From Bacteroidales bacterium (lineage in GTDB: Bacteria > Bacteroidota > Bacteroidia > Bacteroidales > VadinHA17), in NCBI GenBank assembly GCA_003157015.1, contig PMIJ01000061.1:1-39364 (forward strand): DNA of 39,364 bases, read 5' to 3'. The notes beneath the pieces are model-generated. The model made no database searches. It saw only the letters and a program-made list of their open reading frames with translations, and had not been told where the DNA came from. Made by a program: the position numbers and the translations under genes. This document shows, piece after piece, positions 8,434-16,109 of this stretch. The first letter of the stretch is position 1; the number at the start of each line of letters is the position of its first letter.

Positions 8434-9052
8434 AGTTAAAGTATGCGGAATGTGTGATCCGTTGAATGTTAAGGAAATAGGAGAGACAAAGCCAGACTTC
8501 ATGGGATTTATATTCTTTTCAGGATCCCCGAGGTATGTGGGTGAGGATCCTGATTTGACTCTCTATCATAATGTACCTCATAACGTTAAAAAAATAGGTG
8601 TATTTATGAATGAGGGGAATCATAAGATCCTGAATTTGTCTATACGTAACGGACTTGATATGATACAGTTGCATGGAAATGAATCACCTGTATCATGTTT
8701 GCAGTTAAAATTGGCAGGACTATCGGTTATTAAAGCATTCAATATTGATCAAAAATTTAATTTCGACAATCTGAGGCCTTTTATGCCGGTGTGCGACTAT
8801 TTCTTATTTGATGCAAAAAGTGAAAAGCCCGGGGGTAGCGGCTGTAAGTTTAACTGGGGAAAGCTGACCGAATATAAGCTTGATAAACCCTTTTTCCTTA
8901 GTGGAGGAATCAGTTCTGAAGATATGGGTGAAATTAAATCCATTGAGAACAGCAGCTTCTTTGCTGTGGATATTAACAGCCGCTTCGAGATTGCTCCGGG
9001 TATTAAAAACGCAGAAGCAGTAAATAATTTTATAATGGAAATTAAAAATTGA
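8426..9052 (+). CDS. trpF: Phosphoribosylanthranilate isomerase
   Basis: Amadori isomerisation step between TrpD and TrpC. I start at the ATG at 8426, which gives MIKVKVCGMC and 208 residues, the family norm; an upstream in-frame start at 8402 would add eight unconserved residues inside trpC. The general base Cys7 lies in KVCGM, the general acid is Asp129 in LFDAKSEKPGGSG, and IQLHGNES and FFLSGGIS are the other standard motifs. Overlaps the end of trpC by eight bases and is followed four bases later by trpB. Confidence 0.96.
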   Translation: MIKVKVCGMCDPLNVKEIGETKPDFMGFIFFSGSPRYVGEDPDLTLYHNVPHNVKKIGVFMNEGNHKILNLSIRNGLDMIQLHGNESPVSCLQLKLAGLSVIKAFNIDQKFNFDNLRPFMPVCDYFLFDAKSEKPGGSGCKFNWGKLTEYKLDKPFFLSGGISSEDMGEIKSIENSSFFAVDINSRFEIAPGIKNAEAVNNFIMEIKN

Positions 9053-9056
9053 TCCT

Positions 9057-10247
9057 ATGACATATGATATAGATGACCGGGGCTATTATGGGGAATTTGG
9101 AGGTGCCTTTATTCCTGAAATGATGTACAATAATATTAAGGAGTTGGCAAATAATTACCTAAAGATTCTTGAAGATAAAAAATTCAAAGATGAATTTAAT
9201 TCATTATTAAAGAATTATGTAGGCAGACCTTCTCCTCTGTTCTTTGCTTCCCGTTTATCGGAATATCATAATACCAGAATCTATCTTAAGCGTGAAGATC
9301 TGAATCACACGGGTGCACACAAGATAAATAACACTATAGGTCAGATATTGATTGCCAGGCGCCTGAGGAAGTCGAGGATCATAGCAGAAACAGGAGCCGG
9401 TCAGCACGGAGTTGCAACTGCAACAGTCTGTGCGCTGATGGGAATGAAATGTGTAGTATATATGGGACAGACTGATATTGAACGACAGTCACCAAATGTT
9501 TTACGGATGAAAATGCTGGGTGCCGAGGTTGTTCCGGTAAATAGCGGCAATATGACACTTAAGGATGCAACAAATGAAGCCATACGCGATTGGATAAGTA
9601 ATCCTGTTGATACTCACTATATTATAGGTTCGGTAGTGGGCCCGCATCCGTATCCCGATCTTGTAACAAGGCTCCAGTCAGTTATCAGTGAAGAACTGAG
9701 ATTTCAGGTTAAAGAGTTAACAGGTGAAGAAAACCCTGATTATATAATAGCTTGTGTAGGCGGAGGAAGCAACGCAATAGGCTCTTTTTTTAACTACCTG
9801 GATGATGTGAATGTAAAACTGATAGCTGTTGAAGCAGCTGGGAAGGGTGTCACAAGTGGTGAAACAGCTGCTACTATGATTACGGGTCGCCCGGGAATAA
9901 TTCACGCAAGCAGAACTATGCTTATGCAGACAGATGACGGTCAGATCACCGAACCTTATTCCATCTCTGCAGGTCTCGATTATCCCGGTATCGGGCCGGT
10001 TTATCCTTATCTTCATAAAACAAAAAGGGTTTTTTTCGGCAATGTAACTGACGATGAAGCTCTTGAAGCAGCATTCAGGCTTGCCCGCCTCGAGGGTATT
10101 GTGCCAGCTCTTGAATCAGCTCATGCCGTCGCCTGGTTAGGAAAACATAAGTTCCGTAAAAATGATATTGTTATAGTGACAATTTCAGGAAGAGGAGATA
10201 AAGATATGGAAACCTATATAAAATACATGGATGAGAATATATCTTAA
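9057..10247 (+). CDS. trpB: Tryptophan synthase beta chain
   Basis: PLP enzyme that condenses indole with serine to make tryptophan; 396 residues, usual for the TrpB1 type that works with TrpA. The PLP lysine is K89 in LNHTGAHKINN, the catalytic glutamate is E111 in ETGAGQHGVA, and the phosphate-binding loop is GGGSNAIG (from 235). Unusually for an otherwise tight operon, 135 bases with a repeat separate it from trpA. Confidence 0.98.
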   Translation: MTYDIDDRGYYGEFGGAFIPEMMYNNIKELANNYLKILEDKKFKDEFNSLLKNYVGRPSPLFFASRLSEYHNTRIYLKREDLNHTGAHKINNTIGQILIARRLRKSRIIAETGAGQHGVATATVCALMGMKCVVYMGQTDIERQSPNVLRMKMLGAEVVPVNSGNMTLKDATNEAIRDWISNPVDTHYIIGSVVGPHPYPDLVTRLQSVISEELRFQVKELTGEENPDYIIACVGGGSNAIGSFFNYLDDVNVKLIAVEAAGKGVTSGETAATMITGRPGIIHASRTMLMQTDDGQITEPYSISAGLDYPGIGPVYPYLHKTKRVFFGNVTDDEALEAAFRLARLEGIVPALESAHAVAWLGKHKFRKNDIVIVTISGRGDKDMETYIKYMDENIS

Positions 10248-10254
10248 AAAAGCA

Positions 10255-10365
10255 TACACTTTGTGTTCCTTCGCGACAACCTTTGCGACCTTTGTGGTAA
10301 AAGGTTAATTCATTAAATCACAAAGGAACACGGGTTAAAACACAAAGTAACACAAAGGATTTAAG
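10255..10365. repeat. CTTTGTG-type intergenic repeat between trpB and trpA
   Basis: The gap is built from short direct and inverted copies of CTTTGTG / CACAAAG. CCTTTGTG (10289-10296) is complementary to CACAAAGG (10319-10326), and GTGTTCCTT (10263-10271) to AAGGAACAC (10323-10331). Further ACACAAAG copies follow. Such degenerate CTTTGTG blocks are common between Bacteroidota genes. A similar fragment occurs at 3505-3518. As RNA it could fold into alternative hairpins inside the trp message. Confidence 0.6.
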
Positions 10366-10382
10366 GAATATATTAGAAACAG

Positions 10383-11168
10383 ATGAATAGAATTGACATA
10401 CTCTTCAGAGAAAGAAAAAACGATATACTTTCGGTTTATTTTACAGCCGGATATCCCAATTTGAGTTCAACAGCTGGAATAATCAAAGCACTTGCAGATT
10501 CGGCTGTTGATATGATTGAGATCGGCATACCTTTTTCCGATCCTCTGGCTGACGGACCGGTTATTCAGCGCAGCAATGAAAAAGCACTTAAAAATGGGAT
10601 GAGCCTTAACCTGCTTTTCAGACAATTATCTGATATAAGGAAGGAAGTGAAAATCCCTTTATTACTTATGGGATATTTAAATCCGGTGATGCAATTCGGA
10701 ATGGAGAATTTCTGCATTCAATGTTCGGAAATTGGTATCGATGGGGTTATTCTTCCCGATCTTCCTCCTCTGGTTTATAAGAATGAATATCTCTCAGTAT
10801 TCAATAATTATGATCTCTATAATGTTTTACTCATTTCACCTCAGTCTTCGTCAGGCAGAATTTCAGCTCTTGATAAAATCAGCCATGGTTTTATTTATAT
10901 GGTTTCTTCCTCATCTGTAACGGGACCAAAAGGAAGCTTCTCGGATTCTCAGATGTCTTATTTTAAAAGGGTAAGTGACATGAAACTGAAAAATCCATGC
11001 CTCATAGGCTTTGGTATTTCAGATCGTGAAACTTTTATAAATGCAGGAAAATATGCCAGAGGCGGAATCATAGGCAGCGCTTTTGTGAATATTCTGGGTA
11101 TGGATGGGAATATGGAAGGGAACATAAACAAGTTTATAAATCGAATCAAATCTGAATCATCAGAATAA
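10383..11168 (+). CDS. trpA: Tryptophan synthase alpha chain
   Basis: Cleaves indole-glycerol phosphate to indole and glyceraldehyde 3-phosphate and channels the indole to TrpB. A 261-residue TIM barrel. The catalytic acids are E46 and D57 in MIEIGIPFSDPLADGPVIQ; GVILPDLPP, SSSSVTGPKG and GFGIS are the further family motifs. Last gene of the trpEGDCFBA cluster; no strong terminator is seen directly after it. Confidence 0.97.
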   Translation: MNRIDILFRERKNDILSVYFTAGYPNLSSTAGIIKALADSAVDMIEIGIPFSDPLADGPVIQRSNEKALKNGMSLNLLFRQLSDIRKEVKIPLLLMGYLNPVMQFGMENFCIQCSEIGIDGVILPDLPPLVYKNEYLSVFNNYDLYNVLLISPQSSSGRISALDKISHGFIYMVSSSSVTGPKGSFSDSQMSYFKRVSDMKLKNPCLIGFGISDRETFINAGKYARGGIIGSAFVNILGMDGNMEGNINKFINRIKSESSE

Positions 11169-11316
11169 ATGATTCATAAAAACCAATGAGTCTTAATAAA
11201 AAAAGGGGGATTGGAGTAATAAAATGACATAAAAACGGAAAAATACCCTTAAAAAATTGACATAAACGCTAAAAAAATACATAAATAATTTGAAACACCC
11301 TCTAAAAAAACATATG

Positions 11317-11349
11317 TTTGCATAAAATGTACAATTGATTATAGCTTTT
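11317..11349 (+). promoter_or_regulatory. Likely promoter of the amt-PII genes
   Basis: TTTG at 11317-11320, a 21-base spacer, then TAGCTTTT at 11342-11349 (one mismatch to TAnnTTTG). Transcription would start roughly 10 bases before the amt ATG. Confidence 0.5.
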
Positions 11350-11364
11350 ATGTTAAATTTTTGA

Positions 11365-12699
11365 ATGATGAAAATTTTTGGAAAAAGATCTCTATTGATT
11401 CTGCTGCTGATGATAGCCGGAGGTAGCTCCTTATTTGCCGCGGATAATACACACATTGATTCAGGAGCGACTGCCTGGATGCTGACTTCCACCGCGCTTG
11501 TATTGCTGATGATCCCAGGACTTGCAATGTTTTATGGCGGACTTGTCCGTTCCAAGAATGTGCTCGGTACCATAATGCATAGTTTTGTGGCTATGGGCAT
11601 TATCAGTGTTTTGTGGGTTATAGTAGGGTATAGTATGAGTTTCGGAAAAAATATCCTGGGAGGATGGTTTGGCTGGAATTCCGATTATTTCTTCCTGAAA
11701 GGAATAGATACAAACATTTTAGATGCAGGAATTCCTGAATATGTATTTACAATGTTCCAGGGTAAGTTTGCGATTATAACGCCGGCTCTAATAGCAGGGG
11801 CTTTTGCTGAAAGAGTCAATTTTAAAGCGTATTGCTTTTTTATTGCGATCTGGAGTTTGGTTGTGTATAATCCTATTTGTCATTGGGTCTGGGCTTCTGA
11901 TGGTTTCCTGTTTCATCTTGGAGCTAAAGGTGCTATCGATTTTGCCGGAGGAACAGTTGTTCATATTTCAGCCGGGGTGAGCGGACTGGTTGCAGCTTTA
12001 TTTCTCGGAGCCCGCAGGGGTTATCCTTACCAGGTAATTCGTCCAAATAACATGGTTATCACAATGCTTGGAGCAGGGCTTCTCTGGGTTGGATGGTTTG
12101 GCTTTAATGCAGGCAGCAGTATTTCAAGCGGGCTGAGTACTGCACAGGCGCTTACAGCAACACAGGTTGCAGCAGCTTCAGGTGCACTCTTCTGGATCCT
12201 GATCGAAAGTTTTCACCAGGGAAAAGCGACTGCACTGGGTTTCGCATCCGGAATTCTGGCAGGATTGGTAGCTGTTACTCCGGCTGCAGGTGTAGTTCAG
12301 CCTTATGGAGCTATGATTCTCGGCATTCTTGCTTCAACGATTTGCTATATGGGAATCCAGCTTAAAAACAAATTGGGTTATGATGATAGTCTGGATGCTT
12401 TCGGAATACATGGAATAGGAGGGATAGTAGGAGCTTTACTTCTGACATTCTTTATTCGACCATCATGGATGCGTGATGCTGCCGCAGCCGCCGGCGGAAA
12501 ATGGACTATCTGGAACCAGTTTGGAGTGCAGGCAACAGCAGTGTCAATAGCAATAGTCTATGCTGCAGTAATGACTTTTATAATAATCTTCTTCCTGAAC
12601 AAGTTTATTAAATTCAAATCATCAGAAGATGATGAAATGGCAGGGCTTGACAGATCCTATCACGGCGAAAGAGGATACGGAATGTTAAATCCCAGTTAA
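11365..12699 (+). CDS. amt: Ammonium transporter (Amt/MEP/Rh family)
   Basis: Inner-membrane channel for ammonium, 444 residues. A signal peptide (about residues 1-25, ending SSLFAAD) is followed by about eleven membrane helices. The pore twin histidines are H200 (in DFAGGTVVHISAGVSG) and H349 (in AFGIHGIGGIVGALLL). The start MFYGGLVRSKN is a standard Amt segment. The C-terminal cytoplasmic tail (LDRSYHGERGYG) is the region that PII proteins contact. It is followed 26 bases later by the PII gene, the conserved amt-glnK pairing. Confidence 0.97.
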   Translation: MMKIFGKRSLLILLLMIAGGSSLFAADNTHIDSGATAWMLTSTALVLLMIPGLAMFYGGLVRSKNVLGTIMHSFVAMGIISVLWVIVGYSMSFGKNILGGWFGWNSDYFFLKGIDTNILDAGIPEYVFTMFQGKFAIITPALIAGAFAERVNFKAYCFFIAIWSLVVYNPICHWVWASDGFLFHLGAKGAIDFAGGTVVHISAGVSGLVAALFLGARRGYPYQVIRPNNMVITMLGAGLLWVGWFGFNAGSSISSGLSTAQALTATQVAAASGALFWILIESFHQGKATALGFASGILAGLVAVTPAAGVVQPYGAMILGILASTICYMGIQLKNKLGYDDSLDAFGIHGIGGIVGALLLTFFIRPSWMRDAAAAAGGKWTIWNQFGVQATAVSIAIVYAAVMTFIIIFFLNKFIKFKSSEDDEMAGLDRSYHGERGYGMLNPS

Positions 12700-12725
12700 T
12701 CAGGCAATCTAGTAAATATCAGAAA

Positions 12726-13070
12726 ATGAAACTAATAACCGCAATAATCAGGGAAGTTCAGCTTGATAAAGTTCGTGAGGCACTTATTGAAGCTGATATA
12801 AAAAGGATCACTGTCAGTCGTGTTTCAGGACATGGACAGCAGAGAATCGAGGAGATGTACAGGGGCCAGATCATTATTCCTGATCTGATCCCTAAGATAA
12901 GAATTGAGATAGGCGTCAATGATGCCTTTGTAGATATTACTGTTAATGCGATACTGAAAGCTGCCAGAACGAACGGAGCGGGGAGTGTCGGTGACGGGAA
13001 AATATTTATAACGCCCCTCGAAGAATGTATCAGAATCCGGACAGGCGAAAGGGGAGGAACGGCAATATAA
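12726..13070 (+). CDS. glnK: PII signalling protein (GlnB/GlnK family)
   Basis: A 114-residue trimeric regulator that binds ATP/ADP and 2-oxoglutarate and plugs the Amt channel when nitrogen is plentiful. The family N-terminus (MKLITAIIREVQLDKVREAL), the B-loop segment TNGAGSVGDGKIFITPLEE and the C-terminal RTGERG are present. The T-loop reads YRGQIIIPDLIP, so the residue matching E. coli Tyr51 is isoleucine and cannot be uridylylated. It therefore probably works by ligand binding alone. The symbol is chosen from linkage to amt; glnB would be equally acceptable. Confidence 0.93.
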   Translation: MKLITAIIREVQLDKVREALIEADIKRITVSRVSGHGQQRIEEMYRGQIIIPDLIPKIRIEIGVNDAFVDITVNAILKAARTNGAGSVGDGKIFITPLEECIRIRTGERGGTAI

Positions 13071-13093
13071 TTTTCAGATATTTTTTAACTACT

Positions 13094-13121
13094 AACCGGG
13101 CTTTATTAGTCCGGTTTTTTT
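13094..13121 (+). terminator. Rho-independent terminator after amt-PII
   Basis: A 9-bp stem (AACCGGGCT / AGTCCGGTT, with one G-T pair), a 5-base loop and a run of Ts, 24 bases after the PII stop codon. Confidence 0.85.
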
Positions 13122-13284
13122 ATTATCTGATCTCACTCTGATGAAAAGTATCAAGGCCCAATTATTCCTAATGTTAAAAATGATTAAATGCATGAAATTA
13201 AACTGCTTATTCATTTCTTTGAAATAAGTTTTTGAGTAAATTTATATTCTCTTGTTTTATTCAAAAACTTCAATATTTCTTAGT

Positions 13285-14829
13285 ATGGGTCAGGAAAATG
13301 ATAAAAAGAAAAATCCGCAAAGCAAAACCTTGACAAGGAGAAGCTTTCTCGGTACAACTGCAGCTGCGACAGCTGCTTTTACAATTCTTCCGCGACATGT
13401 TTTGGGAGGAAAAGGTTATACTTCTCCCAGCGATATTATCAATGTTGCAGGTATTGGTGTTGGAAGTCAGGGGGGCGGAGATATTCAACAGCTTTGCACA
13501 CCTGATGTTCCGATTGTGAGGCCTCAGAGAAATTTCAATGGCACACCAATGACAAAGGAACAGATTGCAGCGCAACAGGCAAGAATGGCAGAAATGATGA
13601 AACGGATGGCTACAAAAGGGGGGAAACCGGGTGCGAACACAAATGCAGTTATGCAAATGGGTGCTGCAGGGAGCGGCAATCCGATAAAGCTTGCAAACAT
13701 TTATGCTCTGTGCGATGTTGATCAAGATTATGCAGGACACATTATCAAAGGATATCCCAAAGCTAAATTGTATAGCGATTGGCGTGAGTTGCTAGACAAA
13801 GAGAAATCAATTGACGCCGTTGTAATTGGAACGCCCGATCATAACCATGCAATGATTGCCGCTGCTTTCATGCGTGCCAAAAAACATATATATCTCGAGA
13901 AACCAATGGCAAAGACAATTTTTGAGGTACGTAAACTCGCAGCTTTGGCCAAGGAAACAGGAGTAGTTACACAAATGGGAAACCAGGGACATGCAACAGA
14001 GGGAACGAGAAAAACTGTTGAATGGATTCAGTCAGGAGTTATTGGTCAGGTAAGAGAAGTGCAACTCTCGACAAATCGTCCGATGGGCTTCTGGCCACAG
14101 GGTGATTTAAAAAGACCTGAAGGTATGCCGGTTCCTAAAAACCTGAATTATGATGTATGGTTAGGGCCGGCTCCTAATAAACCTTATAATCCTGAAACAC
14201 TTCATTTCAACTGGCGAGGATTATGGGACTATGGAACAGGGGCTATGGGTGACATGGGCGCTCATATTTTTGATGCTCCTATCTGGGCTCTCAACCTGGG
14301 AATGCCTACCAAAATACAAGCGACAAGTTCTCCATACAGCACTGATTATATGCCTCTTTGTGAATTGGTTACATATGAATTCCCTGCACGTGGAGATATG
14401 CCGGCGGTGAAAGTTACATGGTGTGATGGAGGATTGAGACCACCTAGACCCGAGGGATTGGAAGCTGGAAGGGCAATGAAAGATGCCACATATTACGGAG
14501 AGAAGGGAATAATTACTCATGGCAGCCATGGCGCTATGCCGGAGCTTATTCCTGAAAACGAAAATTTCAAAGGTCCTGATGCCTGGATTCCGCGCACAGG
14601 CAATATATTCGAGGACTGGATTGGTGCAATTAAGAGTGGGAAAAAATCGTGCAACGATTTCTCAATCTCATCAAAACTGACTGAGATCATGTTATTGACA
14701 AATATCGCTGTGAAACATCAGCTGGATGATATTACTCTCGAATATGATGCCGTTAATATGAAGATTACAAATCTTCCTGACGCTAACAGCATGTTCCAAT
14801 ACGATTACCGAACAGGCTGGACCTTGTAA
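13285..14829 (+). CDS. Tat-exported Gfo/Idh/MocA-family oxidoreductase
   Basis: Predicted NAD(P)-dependent sugar or polyol dehydrogenase of 514 residues from the ATG at 13285 (a TTG at 13252 would add 11 unlikely residues). A twin-arginine signal lies at about 17-45 (LTRRSFLGTTAAATAAFTILP). The Rossmann fold begins with INVAGIGVGSQGGGDIQQ, and the diagnostic EKPMAK motif is at 205-210. Between the first strand and the rest of the nucleotide fold (about 76-130) sits a Met/Ala/Gln/Gly-rich low-complexity insert that the core family does not need. Export through Tat means it folds with its cofactor in the cytoplasm and works in the periplasm. It is followed 41 bases later by a Tat-exported isomerase-like protein; such pairs are common in Bacteroidota carbohydrate use. 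The substrate is unknown. Confidence 0.9.
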   Translation: MGQENDKKKNPQSKTLTRRSFLGTTAAATAAFTILPRHVLGGKGYTSPSDIINVAGIGVGSQGGGDIQQLCTPDVPIVRPQRNFNGTPMTKEQIAAQQARMAEMMKRMATKGGKPGANTNAVMQMGAAGSGNPIKLANIYALCDVDQDYAGHIIKGYPKAKLYSDWRELLDKEKSIDAVVIGTPDHNHAMIAAAFMRAKKHIYLEKPMAKTIFEVRKLAALAKETGVVTQMGNQGHATEGTRKTVEWIQSGVIGQVREVQLSTNRPMGFWPQGDLKRPEGMPVPKNLNYDVWLGPAPNKPYNPETLHFNWRGLWDYGTGAMGDMGAHIFDAPIWALNLGMPTKIQATSSPYSTDYMPLCELVTYEFPARGDMPAVKVTWCDGGLRPPRPEGLEAGRAMKDATYYGEKGIITHGSHGAMPELIPENENFKGPDAWIPRTGNIFEDWIGAIKSGKKSCNDFSISSKLTEIMLLTNIAVKHQLDDITLEYDAVNMKITNLPDANSMFQYDYRTGWTL

Positions 14830-14870
14830 TATGATAAGATTTTTTTAAAGCAACTAAAAATTAAAAGAAT

Positions 14871-15950
14871 ATGGAAAACGAAAACAAATCAAAAAAGAGC
14901 CTCTCGCGCCGCAAGTTTCTGGGCAGTACAGCAACTGTTGCTGCTTTATCGATGATGCCTATAAATCTGTTCAGCAAGAATAGCGCTCTTGTAAAGGATC
15001 AGACCGGAGCTGCACCAAACTCGAGTTTTGGTGGCGTTCAGATTGGTACTATTACCTATAGCTGGCGTGATAAGCCGGGAGGGGTTGAAAATATAATAAA
15101 GTATTGTAAAGAAGCCGGTATCAGCACAATTGAATTGATGAGCGGCGATGTTGAGGAATATCTCAGAGCACCAAAGAATCCAATGATGGCTATGTTTGCA
15201 CCTCCTCCTGCTCCACCTAAACCAGCTCCTGGTGCACCTCCGGCTGCTCCACCTGCAGGTGGTTTTAAAAGACCTGAATTAACTGCAGAACAAAAGGCTC
15301 AGATAGCAAAATACAACGACGAAGTGAAAGCCTGGCGTCTTGCATTGCCTATATCAAAATTTGATGATGTCCGTAAGATGTTCGATGCAGCCGGAATTTC
15401 AATTCATATTATTAAATTCTCTCCTGCAAGATGGTCAGATGAAGAGATAGATTATGCTTTCAAAGCAGCTAAGGCTCTGGGTGCCAAAGGTGTAAGCGAG
15501 GAGCTGGGAATGGAAGCTGTTAAGAAGATGGCTCCTTTTGCAGAAAAAAATGGCTTATATGCAATATTTCACACCCACATGCAATTTGCAACACCAGGGT
15601 TCAGCTATGACCCATTTATGGCTGTTTCACCCGCAGTGATGTTTAATTTTGATTCAGGTCACTTTTTTGGTTCAACCGGGCTACATCCGAATACCATTAT
15701 TGAAAAGTATCATGATCGTATAGTCAGTATCCATGTTAAGGATAAAACTGGTCCGAAAACTGACCCGGCCAACACCAATCAGGTCTGGGGTCAGGGTGAA
15801 TGTCCGGTCGAAGATATTCTTCTATTGATAAAGCAAAAAGGATGGCCGATTTTCTGTGACGTTGAACTTGAATATGATGTTAAACCATGGTCAAATTCTG
15901 TGAAAGAGGTTAAGACCTGTGTTCATTATGCCAGGCAGATCCTGATGTAG
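14871..15950 (+). CDS. Tat-exported sugar phosphate isomerase/epimerase-like TIM-barrel protein
   Basis: A 359-residue member of the xylose-isomerase-like TIM barrel (AP endonuclease 2) superfamily. Tat signal at 11-35 (LSRRKFLGSTATVAALSMMP). Barrel segments include VQIGTITYSWR, GISTIELMSGD, LYAIFHTHMQF, VMFNFDSGHFFGS, DRIVSIHVKDK and WPIFCDVELEYD; the H, D, H and E residues in these segments are the usual metal ligands. A proline/alanine-rich insert (about residues 109-135, APPPAPPKPAPG) interrupts the barrel after the second strand. It is likely co-transcribed with the oxidoreductase upstream and acts in the periplasm on the same sugar (inference). Confidence 0.88.
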   Translation: MENENKSKKSLSRRKFLGSTATVAALSMMPINLFSKNSALVKDQTGAAPNSSFGGVQIGTITYSWRDKPGGVENIIKYCKEAGISTIELMSGDVEEYLRAPKNPMMAMFAPPPAPPKPAPGAPPAAPPAGGFKRPELTAEQKAQIAKYNDEVKAWRLALPISKFDDVRKMFDAAGISIHIIKFSPARWSDEEIDYAFKAAKALGAKGVSEELGMEAVKKMAPFAEKNGLYAIFHTHMQFATPGFSYDPFMAVSPAVMFNFDSGHFFGSTGLHPNTIIEKYHDRIVSIHVKDKTGPKTDPANTNQVWGQGECPVEDILLLIKQKGWPIFCDVELEYDVKPWSNSVKEVKTCVHYARQILM

Positions 15951-16030
15951 AATTAATGAAAATCAGTTTATAGGTGATCTGTAACCCGGTTTCTCAATGT
16001 GAATCTGTATGCTACACATTCTAACAAGTA

Positions 16031-16061
16031 GAGACGCTCAGTTTGAGCGTCTCTTTTTTTT
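16031..16061. terminator. Rho-independent terminator between converging genes
   Basis: A perfect 10-bp stem (GAGACGCTCA / TGAGCGTCTC), 3-base loop and eight Ts, placed between the isomerase gene on the plus strand and the ABC exporter gene on the minus strand. It clearly serves the plus-strand genes. Confidence 0.88.
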
Positions 16062-16109
16062 AAATTTGAGCGTAGCTGTTTATTCACTCTCTAATTATTC
16101 AATCTGGAT

